Assembly: GCA_038210655.1 (NCBI GenBank)
Contig: JBBQWM010000023.1
Location: 35,921-99,920, forward strand
From: 54-19 sp038210655
GTDB taxonomy: Bacteria > Chloroflexota > Chloroflexia > Chloroheliales > Chloroheliaceae
DNA: 64,000 nucleotides
Reading direction: 5' to 3'
Shown here: positions 32,422 to 42,500 of the stretch, in pieces
Position numbering within the stretch: the first letter of the stretch is position 1
How the letters are laid out: every line of letters starts with the position of its first letter
Translations under genes and position numbers: made by a program
Notes under the pieces: model-generated
The model's database searches: none
Seen by the model: only the letters and a program-made list of their open reading frames with translations
Told to the model about the DNA's origin: nothing

Positions 32422-33588
32422 TTGGATTTCTTGTTTAAGCTCAACCAAGACCAGCAAGCAATCCGGGCGGCGGTGCGCGAGATTTGCCTTCGCTATCCCG
32501 ACGCTTACTGGCGGGAGGTAGACGAGCAGCGTAAATACCCGGAAGCTTTTGTTCAGGAATTGACCAAGGCCGGTTGGTTGGCCGCCTTGATCCCGGAGGA
32601 ATATGGTGGGGCCGGTTTGGGTATCACCGAGGCCAGCTTGATTTTGGAGGAGATCAATCGCAACGGTGGCAATTCTGCCGCCTGCCACGCTCAGATGTAC
32701 ATTATGGGTACGCTCTTGCGCTATGGTAACGCCGAGCAGAAACAGCGCTATCTGCCCGCCATCGCTTCCGGCAATTTGCGACTACAAGCTTTTGGCGTGA
32801 CCGAGCCAGATGCCGGTTCGGAGACGACCCGCATCAGCACCACCGCCGTCCGTCAGGGCGACCACTATGTTATCAACGGACAGAAAATCTGGACTTCACG
32901 CATCCAACATTCCGACTTGATGTTGCTGCTGGCCCGTACCACCCCTTACGATCAGTTGAGCGACAAGACGCGCGGCCTGTCGGTCTTCCTGGTCGATTTG
33001 CGCGAGGCGGGCAGCGCAATCGAGGCTCGACTCATCAACACAATGCTCAACCACGAGACCAATCAGGTTTTTATCAATAATCTGGAAGTGCCGGTCGAGA
33101 ATCTGATCGGCGAAGAAGGGGCGGGCTTCCGCTATATCATCGACGGCTGGAACGCCGAGCGCATCTTGATCGCCTCCGAATGTATCGGGGACGGGCGTTG
33201 GTTTATCGACCGGGCCAGCCATTACGCCAGCGAACGGGTGGTCTTTGGTAGGCCCATTGGGGCGAACCAGGGCGTACAATTCCCGATTGCCCGCGCCTAC
33301 GCCGCTATCGAAGCCGCCGACCTGATGCGCTTCAAAGCCGCCGCCCTCTTTGACGGAGGCGAGAAGTGCGGCGCAGAAGCTAATATGGCAAAGCTGTTGG
33401 CCTCGGAAGCTTCCTGGGAAGCCGCCAACGTCTGCCTTAACACGCACGGCGGCTACGGCTTCGCAGCCGAGTACGATGTGGAGCGCAAGTTCCGCGAGAC
33501 CCGCCTTTTTATCGTCGCCCCTATCAACAACAATCTCGTCCTGGCCTACATCGGGCAGCACGTCTTGAAGATGCCGAAATCGTACTGA
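32422..33588 (+). CDS. Acyl-CoA dehydrogenase family flavoprotein
   Basis: 388 aa, TTG start fixed by GGAGG 8 nt upstream. Canonical ACAD layout: N-terminal helical domain (FLFKLNQDQQAIRAAVREI), FAD/substrate beta domain (AFGVTEPDAGSETTRI, YVINGQKIWTSRI), and a C-terminal helical domain with ASEASWEAANVCLNTHGGYGF and EYDVERKFRETRLF. It oxidises an acyl-CoA to the 2-enoyl-CoA using FAD, passing electrons to ETF. The substrate is not determinable. A MaoC-type hydratase gene 92 nt downstream could act on the product. Confidence 0.92.
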   Translation: MDFLFKLNQDQQAIRAAVREICLRYPDAYWREVDEQRKYPEAFVQELTKAGWLAALIPEEYGGAGLGITEASLILEEINRNGGNSAACHAQMYIMGTLLRYGNAEQKQRYLPAIASGNLRLQAFGVTEPDAGSETTRISTTAVRQGDHYVINGQKIWTSRIQHSDLMLLLARTTPYDQLSDKTRGLSVFLVDLREAGSAIEARLINTMLNHETNQVFINNLEVPVENLIGEEGAGFRYIIDGWNAERILIASECIGDGRWFIDRASHYASERVVFGRPIGANQGVQFPIARAYAAIEAADLMRFKAAALFDGGEKCGAEANMAKLLASEASWEAANVCLNTHGGYGFAAEYDVERKFRETRLFIVAPINNNLVLAYIGQHVLKMPKSY

Positions 33589-33600
33589 GAAATTAGAAAT

Positions 33601-33674
33601 TAGCCAATTCATCGGGAATAGGCAAAGTCTTTTTATCCTGTTAATCATGTTTATCCCTGTTAAATTCCGAGGAG
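33601..33674 (+). repeat. Family F leader repeat, copy 6
   Basis: TAGCCAATTCATCGGGAATA, TTTTTATCCTGTTAATCATG and TTATCCCTGTTAAATTCCGAGGAG precede the MaoC gene start by 6 nt. Confidence 0.75.
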
Positions 33675-33680
33675 TTCTAT

Positions 33681-34199
33681 ATGACCGTGAAACCGGGCTG
33701 GGAAGGCCGTTGCTACGAGGATTTTGAGATTGGCGATGTTTATATTCATCCGGGCGGACGGACGATAACCAGCACCGACAATAGCTGGTTTACTTTGCTG
33801 ACCCTTAATACAAACCCGGTGCATTTCGATCATCACTACGCTGCCGCCACCGAGTTTGGTCGTCCTCTCGTCAATAGCTGTTTTACGCTGGCCCTTGTGA
33901 CCGGCATGAGCGTAACCGACGTAAGCCAGAACGCGGTGGCGAATTTGGGTTGGGACGAGGTACGCTTGCCGCACCCAGTCTTTGAGGGCGATACGCTATA
34001 TGCTCGTTCGGAGGTGTTGGAAAAGCGCGAGTCAAAGTCGCGTCCTAATGTCGGCTTAATCCGTATCAGGACTATTGGTTTCAATCAGGATGATACAACC
34101 GTGATCGAGTACCAGCGTTCGATAATGGTCTACAAACGCGGTCACGTCCCTCAGACCGCCCGCAACCGCGCCGCCCAACAAAGTTTTGAGACAAAATAA
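33681..34199 (+). CDS. MaoC-like dehydratase/(R)-hydratase
   Basis: 172 aa single hotdog domain. The signature EDFEIGDVYIHPGGRTIT is near the N-terminus. The hydratase motif lies in WFTLLTLNTNPVHFDHHYA (Asn/His and Asp/His pairs), followed by FGRPLVNSCFTLALVTGMS and SEVLEKRESKSRPNVGLI. Family members hydrate enoyl-CoA, mesaconyl-CoA or related C4/C5 CoA esters; this subgroup also includes mesaconyl-CoA hydratases of carbon-fixation routes, but the residues visible do not settle the substrate. Paired with an acyl-CoA dehydrogenase behind the same kind of leader. Confidence 0.85.
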   Translation: MTVKPGWEGRCYEDFEIGDVYIHPGGRTITSTDNSWFTLLTLNTNPVHFDHHYAAATEFGRPLVNSCFTLALVTGMSVTDVSQNAVANLGWDEVRLPHPVFEGDTLYARSEVLEKRESKSRPNVGLIRIRTIGFNQDDTTVIEYQRSIMVYKRGHVPQTARNRAAQQSFETK

Positions 34200-34207
34200 A
34201 CTAACAT

Positions 34208-34798
34208 CTAATCGTCCTGGTTTAGCCACTGGGTTTTTTTAATCAGTTCGATGGTGCGTTTTTCGCCCAGAAAAGCCATTACGAGAACTGGCGAACAGGC
34301 AATCCACCATGAGAAGTAGGCGACCACTGCCACCAGACCGTGCCAGCGTCGCCAGCGTGGATTGTCGCGGATACGCGATTGCCAGCGTCGCCCACCCAAG
34401 ACGGTCAGGGTCATGCTGGCGGTCGGGACGAAACCGCTTATGGCAAAAAACCAAAAGAGGGGTCGAGGTAAGTGCTTGCGGTCGAATTGCAAGCCACCAT
34501 TTTTGAGAATAAGGGGTGTGGCAGCACTAAAAAAGGCCGAAACCCCCAGATCGAGCGCGAAGGCCAGCCCTGAGAAATAACGGCGACGACGTTCTTCATG
34601 CTCGGTCAGCGGTGTATTGGTTCGGCGACGACGTAGACACAACACTAGAACATAGGTATAGAGGCCAAGTCCCAGCAGACTTATCAACGACATCAACCGC
34701 ATGCTCCAATGAATGCCAGCATTGCTGATAGCCGGGTTAGACTCAGTCTCTTGGGCTTCGATATAATCGAAACTATCAGATTCGATAGCGGTTGCCAA
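34208..34798 (-). CDS. Membrane protein of unknown function
   Basis: 196 aa from a TTG at 34798, favoured because AAGGAT lies 8 nt upstream; an in-frame ATG at 34849 would add 17 residues. Helices: LMSLISLLGLGLYTYVLVLCL, YFSGLAFALDLGVSAFFSA, FWFFAISGFVPTASMTLTVLGG, and WHGLVAVVAYFSWWIACSPVLVMAFLG. Basic loops (RRRRTNTPLTEHEERRRRYF; RRWQSRIRDNPRWRRW) indicate cytoplasmic sides. No family recognised. It converges on the MaoC gene (9 nt between stops). Confidence 0.5.
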   Translation of the reverse strand: MATAIESDSFDYIEAQETESNPAISNAGIHWSMRLMSLISLLGLGLYTYVLVLCLRRRRTNTPLTEHEERRRRYFSGLAFALDLGVSAFFSAATPLILKNGGLQFDRKHLPRPLFWFFAISGFVPTASMTLTVLGGRRWQSRIRDNPRWRRWHGLVAVVAYFSWWIACSPVLVMAFLGEKRTIELIKKTQWLNQDD

Positions 34799-35064
34799 GT
34801 AATTTATCCTTCTGAACTGATTTCTATTTCTGTGATGCTGATCGATCATAGCAAGCTGGCCGTTTGTAGTCTGTGTTCTAAACTACCAGTCTCTTATCGG
34901 GATGAAATCGGGGCAAATAGATTTAAGAGAATCGAAGCTGTTTCAACCGCTATTCGGTGGTAAATCAGGCCGAACATTCAGCTATACGAAAAAGACAGTC
35001 GGAAACCATAATGCCGCTGGTCATGCCTTGCGTTGACTTAGACACTCCCCCAGACCTGTCCCTT

Positions 35065-35129
35065 GTAGGGGCGATCTTTATGATCGCCCGGTTCGGAACA
35101 CGCCGCGCAACCATAAAGGTCGCCCCTAC
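35065..35129. repeat. Family A inverted repeat, copy 2
   Basis: GTAGGGGCGATCTTTATGAT pairs with ATAAAGGTCGCCCCTAC. It ends about 12 nt before the dienelactone hydrolase stop codon. The rest of the 34799-35140 gap has no recognised feature. Confidence 0.8.
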
Positions 35130-35140
35130 CGACGCGGTTC

Positions 35141-35836
35141 TTAAGCCAGCTTTTCCTTGAGGAAATTGATTGCCAGAGGCCATGCTTCGGCTGCTGCCGC
35201 TTCATTACCCATCCCATGATCGGGGTTAAGAAAGGCGTGACCGGCCTCGTAAACCTTGACCGTAATGTCTTTACCGGCCTCCTTGTAAACCTTCTCGACC
35301 TTCTCGACCTGCTCCATCGAAATACTACCATCCTGCTTGCCGTAGAAGGCCAGTATCGGAGCGTTAACGTTGGCAACATCGGCGGCGGTTGGGTCGTAGC
35401 CACCGGCATAGAAAGGAGCTACCGCCCCTAGATCGGAGTAACGTTCGGCTACTTTGTAAGTCAAAAACCCACCCACGCAAAAGCCAATTAACCCCAGCTT
35501 TTTGGGTTCGACATACGACAACGCTTTTAAGGTTTCGAGCGCCCCAATAACCTCTTTAGCGGCTTGATCGACATTGCCCGCAATCATCATAATCATTTTC
35601 TGGGCATCATTCGGTTCGGTCGCTATCTTGCCGTGATAGAGATCGGGAACCGCCACCACAAAACCTTCTACCGCCAGTTTTTTCGCCAAATCAAGGATGT
35701 GTGGCTCGATGCCCCACCACTCCTGAATCAGCACCAGACCGGGATGTACTTCATCATCGTCCGGCTGAGTTATAAAAGCGTAAGCCTCGTTGCCGTTTAC
35801 CTTCAAATCCACCTTCGAGGTGCGTACTACTGCCAT
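35141..35836 (-). CDS. Dienelactone hydrolase family protein
   Basis: 231 aa alpha/beta hydrolase with a complete DLH triad: Cys120 in GFCVGGF, Asp169 in GKQDGSI and His200 in EAGHAFLNPDHG. Other DLH landmarks are GLVLIQEWWGIEPHI and VPDLYHGK. DLHs hydrolyse cyclic esters such as 4-carboxymethylenebut-2-en-4-olide to maleylacetate, but many genomic copies act on unknown esters. ATG with AAGGAG 9 nt upstream. Monocistronic; no chloroaromatic pathway genes are near. Confidence 0.92.
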   Translation of the reverse strand: MAVVRTSKVDLKVNGNEAYAFITQPDDDEVHPGLVLIQEWWGIEPHILDLAKKLAVEGFVVAVPDLYHGKIATEPNDAQKMIMMIAGNVDQAAKEVIGALETLKALSYVEPKKLGLIGFCVGGFLTYKVAERYSDLGAVAPFYAGGYDPTAADVANVNAPILAFYGKQDGSISMEQVEKVEKVYKEAGKDITVKVYEAGHAFLNPDHGMGNEAAAAEAWPLAINFLKEKLA

Positions 35837-35967
35837 AAAGCGCTCTCCTTATGATTGTAATTGTAAGTGTTATAGTATTTTAAGCGTGCTGCTGCTGCTA
35901 AATATAGCCAGTTTGTGAGTTATGGTCAATCGGGCATCGCTTAGGGACTCAAAAATAAAATATCCCG

Positions 35968-36043
35968 GTAGGGGCAACCCTGGGTGGTTGCCCTCATTGA
36001 CCGCGCAAGGTGTTCACGGGCAACCACCCAGGGTTGCCCCTAC
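35968..36043. repeat. Family A inverted repeat, copy 3
   Basis: GTAGGGGCAACCCTGGGTGG / CCACCCAGGGTTGCCCCTAC, with GTGTTCACGGGCAAC inside. It lies in the 452-nt divergent gap between dienelactone hydrolase and htpG. No CIRCE-type operator was seen upstream of htpG. Confidence 0.85.
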
Positions 36044-36288
36044 ATTGGGACACTTATTTTTATTTGCATCGCTTAATGGGTGAGCGTCGATTTTCCAGTA
36101 TATTTAACCTCGGTTTTAGGGGATCACATAGTCTGGCTGAATAGGCCGGAATGTGGTAAGCTATAGCCTTGCAGGTCTAACACAAGTCTAATGCCGCAGG
36201 TCTTGAACTCTAACGCTAAATTTTGTATTAAAAACCTGGAAACTGTGAAAATCTAATTGTATTGCCAAGAGGAGGCGATTTTAATTTT

Positions 36289-38169
36289 ATGACGGTAGAA
36301 GCACATAAAGAGACACTAGGCTTCCAGGCCGAAGTCAAACAACTGCTCGATTTGATGATCCATTCGCTCTATAGCAACAAAGAAATCTTCCTGCGCGAAC
36401 TGATTTCAAATGCGTCGGATGCCATCGACAAACTTCGTTTTGAAGCGCTTTCGGATAGCGCCCTCTACGAAGCCGATTCTGATCTCAAAATTCGGGTTGC
36501 CTACGACAAAGAGGCTCGTACTGTTACCATTTCGGACAACGGGATCGGTATGAACCGGGATGAGGTAATCGAGAATATCGGCACAATTGCCAAGTCGGGG
36601 ACCCGCGAGTTTTTCCAGGCTTTGACCGGTGACAAACGCAAAGATGCCAACCTGATCGGACAGTTCGGAGTCGGCTTTTATTCCTCTTTTATCGTAGCCG
36701 ACCGGGTAACGCTGACCACCCGCCGGGCCGGGCTTGGCCCTGAACACGGTGTACGTTGGGAATCGAGCGGTCAGGGCGAATATACATTGGAAACCGTCGA
36801 GCATCCGGCACGCGGAACCGAAGTGGTGCTGCATCTGCGCGAAGACGAGGACGAGCTATTGAGCGGCTTTAAACTGCGTTCGATCATCACTAAATATTCC
36901 GACCATATTGCCCTGCCGATAATAATGCAGGCCGAAGGTAAAGAGGAAGAAGAAACCGTCAACCGGGCCTCGGCCCTCTGGACGCGCTCCAAAAATGACA
37001 TTACCGACGAAGAGCATAACGAATTTTACAAACACGTCGCCCACGACTTTACCAACCCATTGGCCCGTGTTCATAGCCGCATGGAAGGTAAATACGAATA
37101 TACTTTGTTGCTGTATATCCCCTCGCAAGCCCCTTTCGACCTGTGGAACCGCGACCGACGGCACGGCGTTAAGCTTTATATCAAGCGCGTCTTTATTATG
37201 GACGATGCTGAACAATTGATGCCCTCTTACTTGCGTTTTGTGCGGGGCGTAATCGACTCGAACGATTTGCCCTTAAACGTCTCTCGCGAGATTTTGCAGC
37301 ACAGCAAAGTTATCGAAGCGATCCGGGCCGGGGCTACCAAAAAAGTGCTTGGCCTCTTGGAAGACCTGGCGACAAATGATAAAGAGAAGTACGCCTCTTT
37401 CTGGAAAGAGTTTGGGTCGGTGCTAAAAGAGGGTGTTTCCGAAGATAATTCTAACCGCGAGACTATCGCCCGGTTGCTGCGCTTTTCGACTACCCAGACC
37501 GGCAGCGAAGTCCAGGATGTATCCTTCGAGGATTATGTTTCGCGCATGAAAGAGGGGCAGGATAAGATTTACTATATCACGGCGGATACTTTCGCTGCCG
37601 CCAAAAACAGCCCGCTTTTGGAAATCTTCCGCAAGAAGGGGCTTGAAGTCTTATTGCTTTCAGATGTTATCGATAACTGGCTGGTTTCAAATCTGTTCGA
37701 GTTCCAGGGTAAGCCGCTCCAATCGGTCGGTAGAGGCGAAATCGACCTCAGCCAGCTAGAAGATGCCGAAGAAAAAGCTCAGCACGAAAAAGCGACCAGC
37801 GAGTTTAAAGACTTGCTCGAACGTATCAAAAGCGTCCTGGGCGATCAGGTTAAGGATGTTCGCTTGACCAACCGCTTGACCACCTCCCCCGCCTGTCTGG
37901 TAGCGGACGAACACGACCTGGATGCCAATTTCATGCGGATTCTCAAGGCGGCAGGTCAGAAAGTGCCGGAAAGCAAGCAGATTTTGGAGATCAACCCAGA
38001 GCATGCCGTTCTAAGCCGGATGCGTAACGAGATCGACGAGCAGCGTTTCCAGGATTGGAGCTATATTCTATTCGAGCAGGCCCTCCTGAGCGATGGTGGA
38101 CATCTGCCCGACCCGGTTAGTTTCGTCAATCGACTCAACAGCCTGCTGGTAGCCCTGAGCGAGAAATAA
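36289..38169 (+). CDS. htpG: Molecular chaperone HtpG (Hsp90)
   Basis: 626 aa, the usual bacterial Hsp90 length. The start ATG at 36289 gives the canonical N-terminus ETLGFQAEVKQLLDLMIHSLYSNKEIFLRELISN; an upstream TTG has no merit. GHKL ATP-site motifs: NASDAIDKLRF, DNGIGM, GTIAKSGT and GQFGVGFYSSF. Middle-domain FDLWNRDRRHGVKLYIKRVFI and VIDSNDLPLNVSRE follow, then a C-terminal dimerisation domain. It uses ATP-driven clamp closure to remodel client proteins in the cytoplasm. GGAGG is ~14 nt upstream, slightly far. A family B repeat follows the gene. Confidence 0.97.
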   Translation: MTVEAHKETLGFQAEVKQLLDLMIHSLYSNKEIFLRELISNASDAIDKLRFEALSDSALYEADSDLKIRVAYDKEARTVTISDNGIGMNRDEVIENIGTIAKSGTREFFQALTGDKRKDANLIGQFGVGFYSSFIVADRVTLTTRRAGLGPEHGVRWESSGQGEYTLETVEHPARGTEVVLHLREDEDELLSGFKLRSIITKYSDHIALPIIMQAEGKEEEETVNRASALWTRSKNDITDEEHNEFYKHVAHDFTNPLARVHSRMEGKYEYTLLLYIPSQAPFDLWNRDRRHGVKLYIKRVFIMDDAEQLMPSYLRFVRGVIDSNDLPLNVSREILQHSKVIEAIRAGATKKVLGLLEDLATNDKEKYASFWKEFGSVLKEGVSEDNSNRETIARLLRFSTTQTGSEVQDVSFEDYVSRMKEGQDKIYYITADTFAAAKNSPLLEIFRKKGLEVLLLSDVIDNWLVSNLFEFQGKPLQSVGRGEIDLSQLEDAEEKAQHEKATSEFKDLLERIKSVLGDQVKDVRLTNRLTTSPACLVADEHDLDANFMRILKAAGQKVPESKQILEINPEHAVLSRMRNEIDEQRFQDWSYILFEQALLSDGGHLPDPVSFVNRLNSLLVALSEK

Positions 38170-38228
38170 TTCTTGCTCCTATAGCACCTTGCAGCCATAT
38201 TATAGCAAAATGTCGCGATATTAACCCA

Positions 38229-38302
38229 TGTAGGAGCGAGCTTCCGCTCGCGATTGAACACCTAGCTGTATCTTCAATCGCAAGCAGAAGCTTGCTCCTA
38301 CA
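38229..38302. repeat. Family B inverted repeat, copy 2
   Basis: TGTAGGAGCGAGCTTCCGCT ... AGCAGAAGCTTGCTCCTACA. Like copies 3 and 4, it is flanked on the left by TAGCAAAATGTCGCGATATT-like sequence and on the right by a GATAG/TATAG motif, so the mobile unit is about 110 nt (38203-38315). Confidence 0.85.
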
Positions 38303-38474
38303 GATTATCGTATAGCCCCATCTATTAGCAATTCGTTCTATCATGAACCTATTGGGAGCGGCTCTTAATTCTTAATTTATTATTTCCTGGGATCATACCT
38401 TTTCTACCTATTCTAGTTGGAGGTGCAGTTGTCTTTGTATAGACCCTACTCAATTTAAGGAGAATAAAATTGGC

Positions 38475-39056
38475 ATGTATTACGGTCTTATGCTCACACC
38501 TACCAAATCAGGTGTAGTACCCGAAGCGAAAAATATAGTGAGATTTCTAAACTGGCTGGTCGAAAGCGGCGATATATTATCTCCTGAATCGGGCAAACCT
38601 ATTATAGTTGAAACTTGGTTAGGAGCTAGAGAGGAGGAAGATACTGAGGAAGAAGAATTTGTGACGATTGATAACCAACTGGAACTCTATTTACTTAATC
38701 ATAAAAGCTGGGATATTTTTTTTAATGATATACCTTACAAAAATAAGCATGCTTCTGGCTCCATTTCTTATAACTTTAGATTCCAAAAGACTGGGGAGGA
38801 AGCTGAATTTACCCGTTTGAAAACTATTGGGATTTCTAATATGAATACACAAGCCTTTGGTTGGGGTGATTGGGATAAAGACTGGCCTGATAGAGATTTC
38901 TCAATAGTTTCATGCACCATTTTGAAGATAGATGACGATTATCTAGAAGAAGACTATAAGGAGATAGTTTGGGAAAAGCTCGTTTCTAATGGAGTAATAA
39001 GCGAGATACAAGAAGTTTTGGGTATTTCCCTAGAACCCTGGCCCAATATTTGTTAA
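38475..39056 (+). CDS. Orphan immunity-like hypothetical protein
   Basis: 193 aa; AAGGAG upstream. Acidic, AT-rich and low in GC compared with neighbours, suggesting recent transfer. It contains a run of Glu (AREEEDTEEEEFVTID), NYNFRF-like strands and GWGDWDKDWPDRDFSIVSC. The composition and size resemble immunity proteins of polymorphic toxin systems. An RHS/YD-repeat fragment follows immediately (39108-39280), which supports that reading, but no specific Imm family was recognised and no intact toxin is present. Confidence 0.45.
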   Translation: MYYGLMLTPTKSGVVPEAKNIVRFLNWLVESGDILSPESGKPIIVETWLGAREEEDTEEEEFVTIDNQLELYLLNHKSWDIFFNDIPYKNKHASGSISYNFRFQKTGEEAEFTRLKTIGISNMNTQAFGWGDWDKDWPDRDFSIVSCTILKIDDDYLEEDYKEIVWEKLVSNGVISEIQEVLGISLEPWPNIC

Positions 39057-39107
39057 ATATATTTAATACTACCCATCGTCCGTAAAGCTTCATTATTTAC
39101 ATCCACT

Positions 39108-39280
39108 TTCATGCTACTTCTGTATCGGGTAGCGAAGTAACCAACTATACCTACGATGTGCGTAACCGACTGGTGGACTGGAACAAGCAGGCCAAAGGTA
39201 CTGTTCTCAACGCGGCGGCTTTCTCGTATGATGGAGCCAATACTCGTCTGCCCATGAGTTACGGCGGCAAAATTTTAAAT
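39108..39280 (+). pseudogene. RHS/YD-repeat remnant
   Basis: The plus-strand frame reading through GTG 39158 encodes GSEVTNYTYDVRNRLVDWNK and then AAAFSYDGANTRL, two clear YD repeats of an RHS/teneurin-type toxin shell. There is no start codon, no further repeats and no core domain, so this is a fragment left by recombination. GC content is higher than in the preceding immunity-like gene. Confidence 0.7.
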
Positions 39281-39528
39281 AAACCCCTTTCTTCTTCCTC
39301 TAAAGCCAGCCTTTATTCCGAAAATTCGGTTTTTTATACCGAAAGACTATAACAAAATTTAAAAGAGATGTTATAATTTGAGAGATGAGCGGTAGACCTT
39401 TTAATCAAATCAATTGGGCGGTCTATTTTACTAACAGGTTTTAGCCCTTTGCTAACTGATGCGTTTACTATTCTATTTAGTAATCTATAAAGCAGAGTTT
39501 TGACCATAATCATTGGGTAAGGGAGTGC

Positions 39529-42500
39529 ATGAAAAAGCTATTCAATCCGGCGGTTGCCTTGATGAACCGTCTTAAATATCCTCAAAAGTTCATTCTCATC
39601 AGCGTGATTTTTATTGTACCTCTGGCTTTGGCAATGACTTTCTTGCTAGTAATTATTAACGATGGCAAGGAAATCGCCCAAAAAGAAATTTATGGCAACC
39701 GCTACTTGCGACCGCTCCGTCAGCTTATGGAGCATGTGCCACAAAGCAAACTTCTAGTCAACGACTATCTGGGCCTGGATAAGCCGATCCCCGCCGTCGC
39801 CCTCTTGAGCAAGCAGGCCGAAATTGACCAGGACTTTAAAGACCTGGAAGCGGTCGAGCGTGAACTGGGTGACGTTTTACAAACTACCTCTAAATATCAG
39901 GAGCTAAAAAGCAGTTGGAAAAACCTACGGGGTAAGCAATTAACACTGCAAAAGGCCGCCAGTGTCGATCTGCACGATAAGCTTTTGGCAAATGTGCGCG
40001 GGCTTATCTCGTTGGTTGGGGATACTTCAACCCTCATTCTTGACCCAAACCTCGATACCTATTACATGATGGATTTGACGTTGCTCAAAGCCCCCGAAAG
40101 TCAGGATTTGGTGGCCCAGCTTGGTTTTGTAACCGATGATTTATTAGCCCGCCGCTTTGTCAACCCCCAGGAAAGGGCGCAACTAATCATCCTTTCCGGA
40201 TTGGTCAAATCCAATCTTGATGAGATTGAGAAGGGTAAACGAGTCGCTTTTAGTCGCAATCCGATGGGCAACCTCAAACCCAGGCTGGACCCTTATTACC
40301 TCGAAGTCCAGCTTTCGACCCAGCAATTTTTGGAAACCCTCGACAAAGGGGTTGCCAATGCTTTTGTTATCAACCTCAAACCGATAGAGTTTCGGCTATT
40401 GATTCAAAAAGTCCTCAATGCTAATTTTGCTTTGTGGGACCGGGCCATAGTCGAATTGGATAGCCTGCTACAGGCCCGCGCCGATAGCTTTAGTCAGCAG
40501 CAAGCTCTGGTCATAATCTGTTCGTTTCTCGCGCTCCTGGTCGTTATTTACCTGCTGATCGGCTTTTATAGAGCCGTGATGCGAACCGTTTCGAGCCTGG
40601 ACGAAGCCTCCCGCCGAATGGTCAGTGGAGATTTGACCGGGACGGTCAACCTGGACAACCGGGATGAACTGGGACTGGTCGCCCAATCGTTCAATAGTGT
40701 GGCAACTGCGCTGGTTGCCGCCAGCAGTTATCGTCAGGCAGTGCTGGACAACGCGGTAGACGCTATTTTAACCATCGACGGACGCGGCAAAGTTCGGTCA
40801 TTCAACCCGGCAGCCGAGCGTATTTTTGGCTATTCAGCCGCTGAAATGATCGGTCATAGCTACGTCAGGCTCGTAACAGAGCCTTATCGTGACCAGGCGA
40901 GCGGGGTCGAATCAGGCATCGAGATCGAAGGACAAAGCAAAAACGGCACGGTCTTTCCGATGGAAATAGCGGTCGGTCAAATGGATTTGCAGCAGGAACG
41001 CATGTTTATCGTAATGGCGCGGGATATAAGCAATCGCAAGAAAGCTCAAGAAGCTTTGCGTCAGGCCGAAGAAAAGTACCGCGCTATCTTTGAAAATGCC
41101 CTCGAAGGTATTTTCCAGACTAGCCCCGAAGGTCACTACCTGAGCGTTAACCCGGCCCTGGTGAGGATTTACGGCTATAGCTCGACCGAAGAAATGCTTT
41201 TTAACCTTCGCGACATTGAGCGGCAATTATATGTCGATCCGAACCGGCGGGCCGATTTTATTCAGTTAATGGCTGAATCAGAGTCAGTCCAGGAATTTGA
41301 ATCAGAAATTTACTGCAAAAACGGGACTATTATTTGGATTTCGGAAAATGCTCATGCTGTCCGGGACGAGCAAGGCAAGTTGCTCTATTACGAGGGGACG
41401 GTCGAGGATATTACCGAGCGAAAGCGTACCGAAGCCGAATTGCAACGCGCTAAAGAGGAAGCCGAAGTCGCTAACCGGGCCAAGAGCGCCTTCTTAGCCA
41501 GTATGAGCCACGAATTGCGTACTCCACTCAACGCGATTATCGGTTATAGCGAGATGCTTCAGGAAGAGGCTATCGACCTGGGCCAGGAAGAGTTTGTCCC
41601 CGATCTTACCAAGATACATTCGGCGGGCAAGCACCTGCTCTCCCTTATCAACGATGTGTTGGACATCTCCAAAATCGAAGCGGGTAAGATGGATTTATAT
41701 CTCGAAAACTTTGAGATAGCCACCATGATCCAGGAAGTTGTGACGACAATTCGCCCGTTGGTGCAAAAGAAAAATAATCGGCTCGAAGTTTATTGCGATG
41801 AAAATATCGGGCTGATGCGGGCCGATATTACCAAAGTACGCCAATCGCTGTTTAACCTGCTCAGTAATGCTTCCAAGTTTACCGAAGAAGGGGTTATTCG
41901 GCTCGATGTTGCACGCGGGCCACTCTCCAAAGGCCAAGCCGGGCCGGAGGGGATTGTGCGAGACGCTCTAAATTCCTCGGTCGAATACATCAGTTTTCGG
42001 GTCACAGATAACGGAATTGGGATGACCCCGGAGCAACTTGGCAAATTGTTCCAGGCGTTTACCCAGGCCGACTCATCTACTACTCGCAAGTATGGCGGAA
42101 CCGGGTTGGGGTTGGCGATTACCCGGCGGTTTTGTTTGATGATGGGTGGCGATGTGTTGGCCGAGAGTGAATACGAGAAAGGTTCTACTTTTACCGTTTT
42201 GCTCCCGTCTAGCGTAGTCGAACCAAGACCAGCCCTGTCCATTCAGCCCGCTACCAACGAGCAGGCTACTATAGGTACTATCCTGGTTATCGATGATGAC
42301 CCCAGCGTGCGCGATCTCCTCAAACACACTATGAGCAAGGAAGGCTTTCGGTTGGAAAGCGCCTTGAACGGTAGCGCCGGATTACAACTTGCTAAACAGC
42401 TACATCCTGATATTATAATCCTGGATTTGTTGATGCCGGGTATTGACGGCTGGTCGGTGCTAACCAGCCTTAAAGCCGACCCTGATCTAGCGGACATCCC

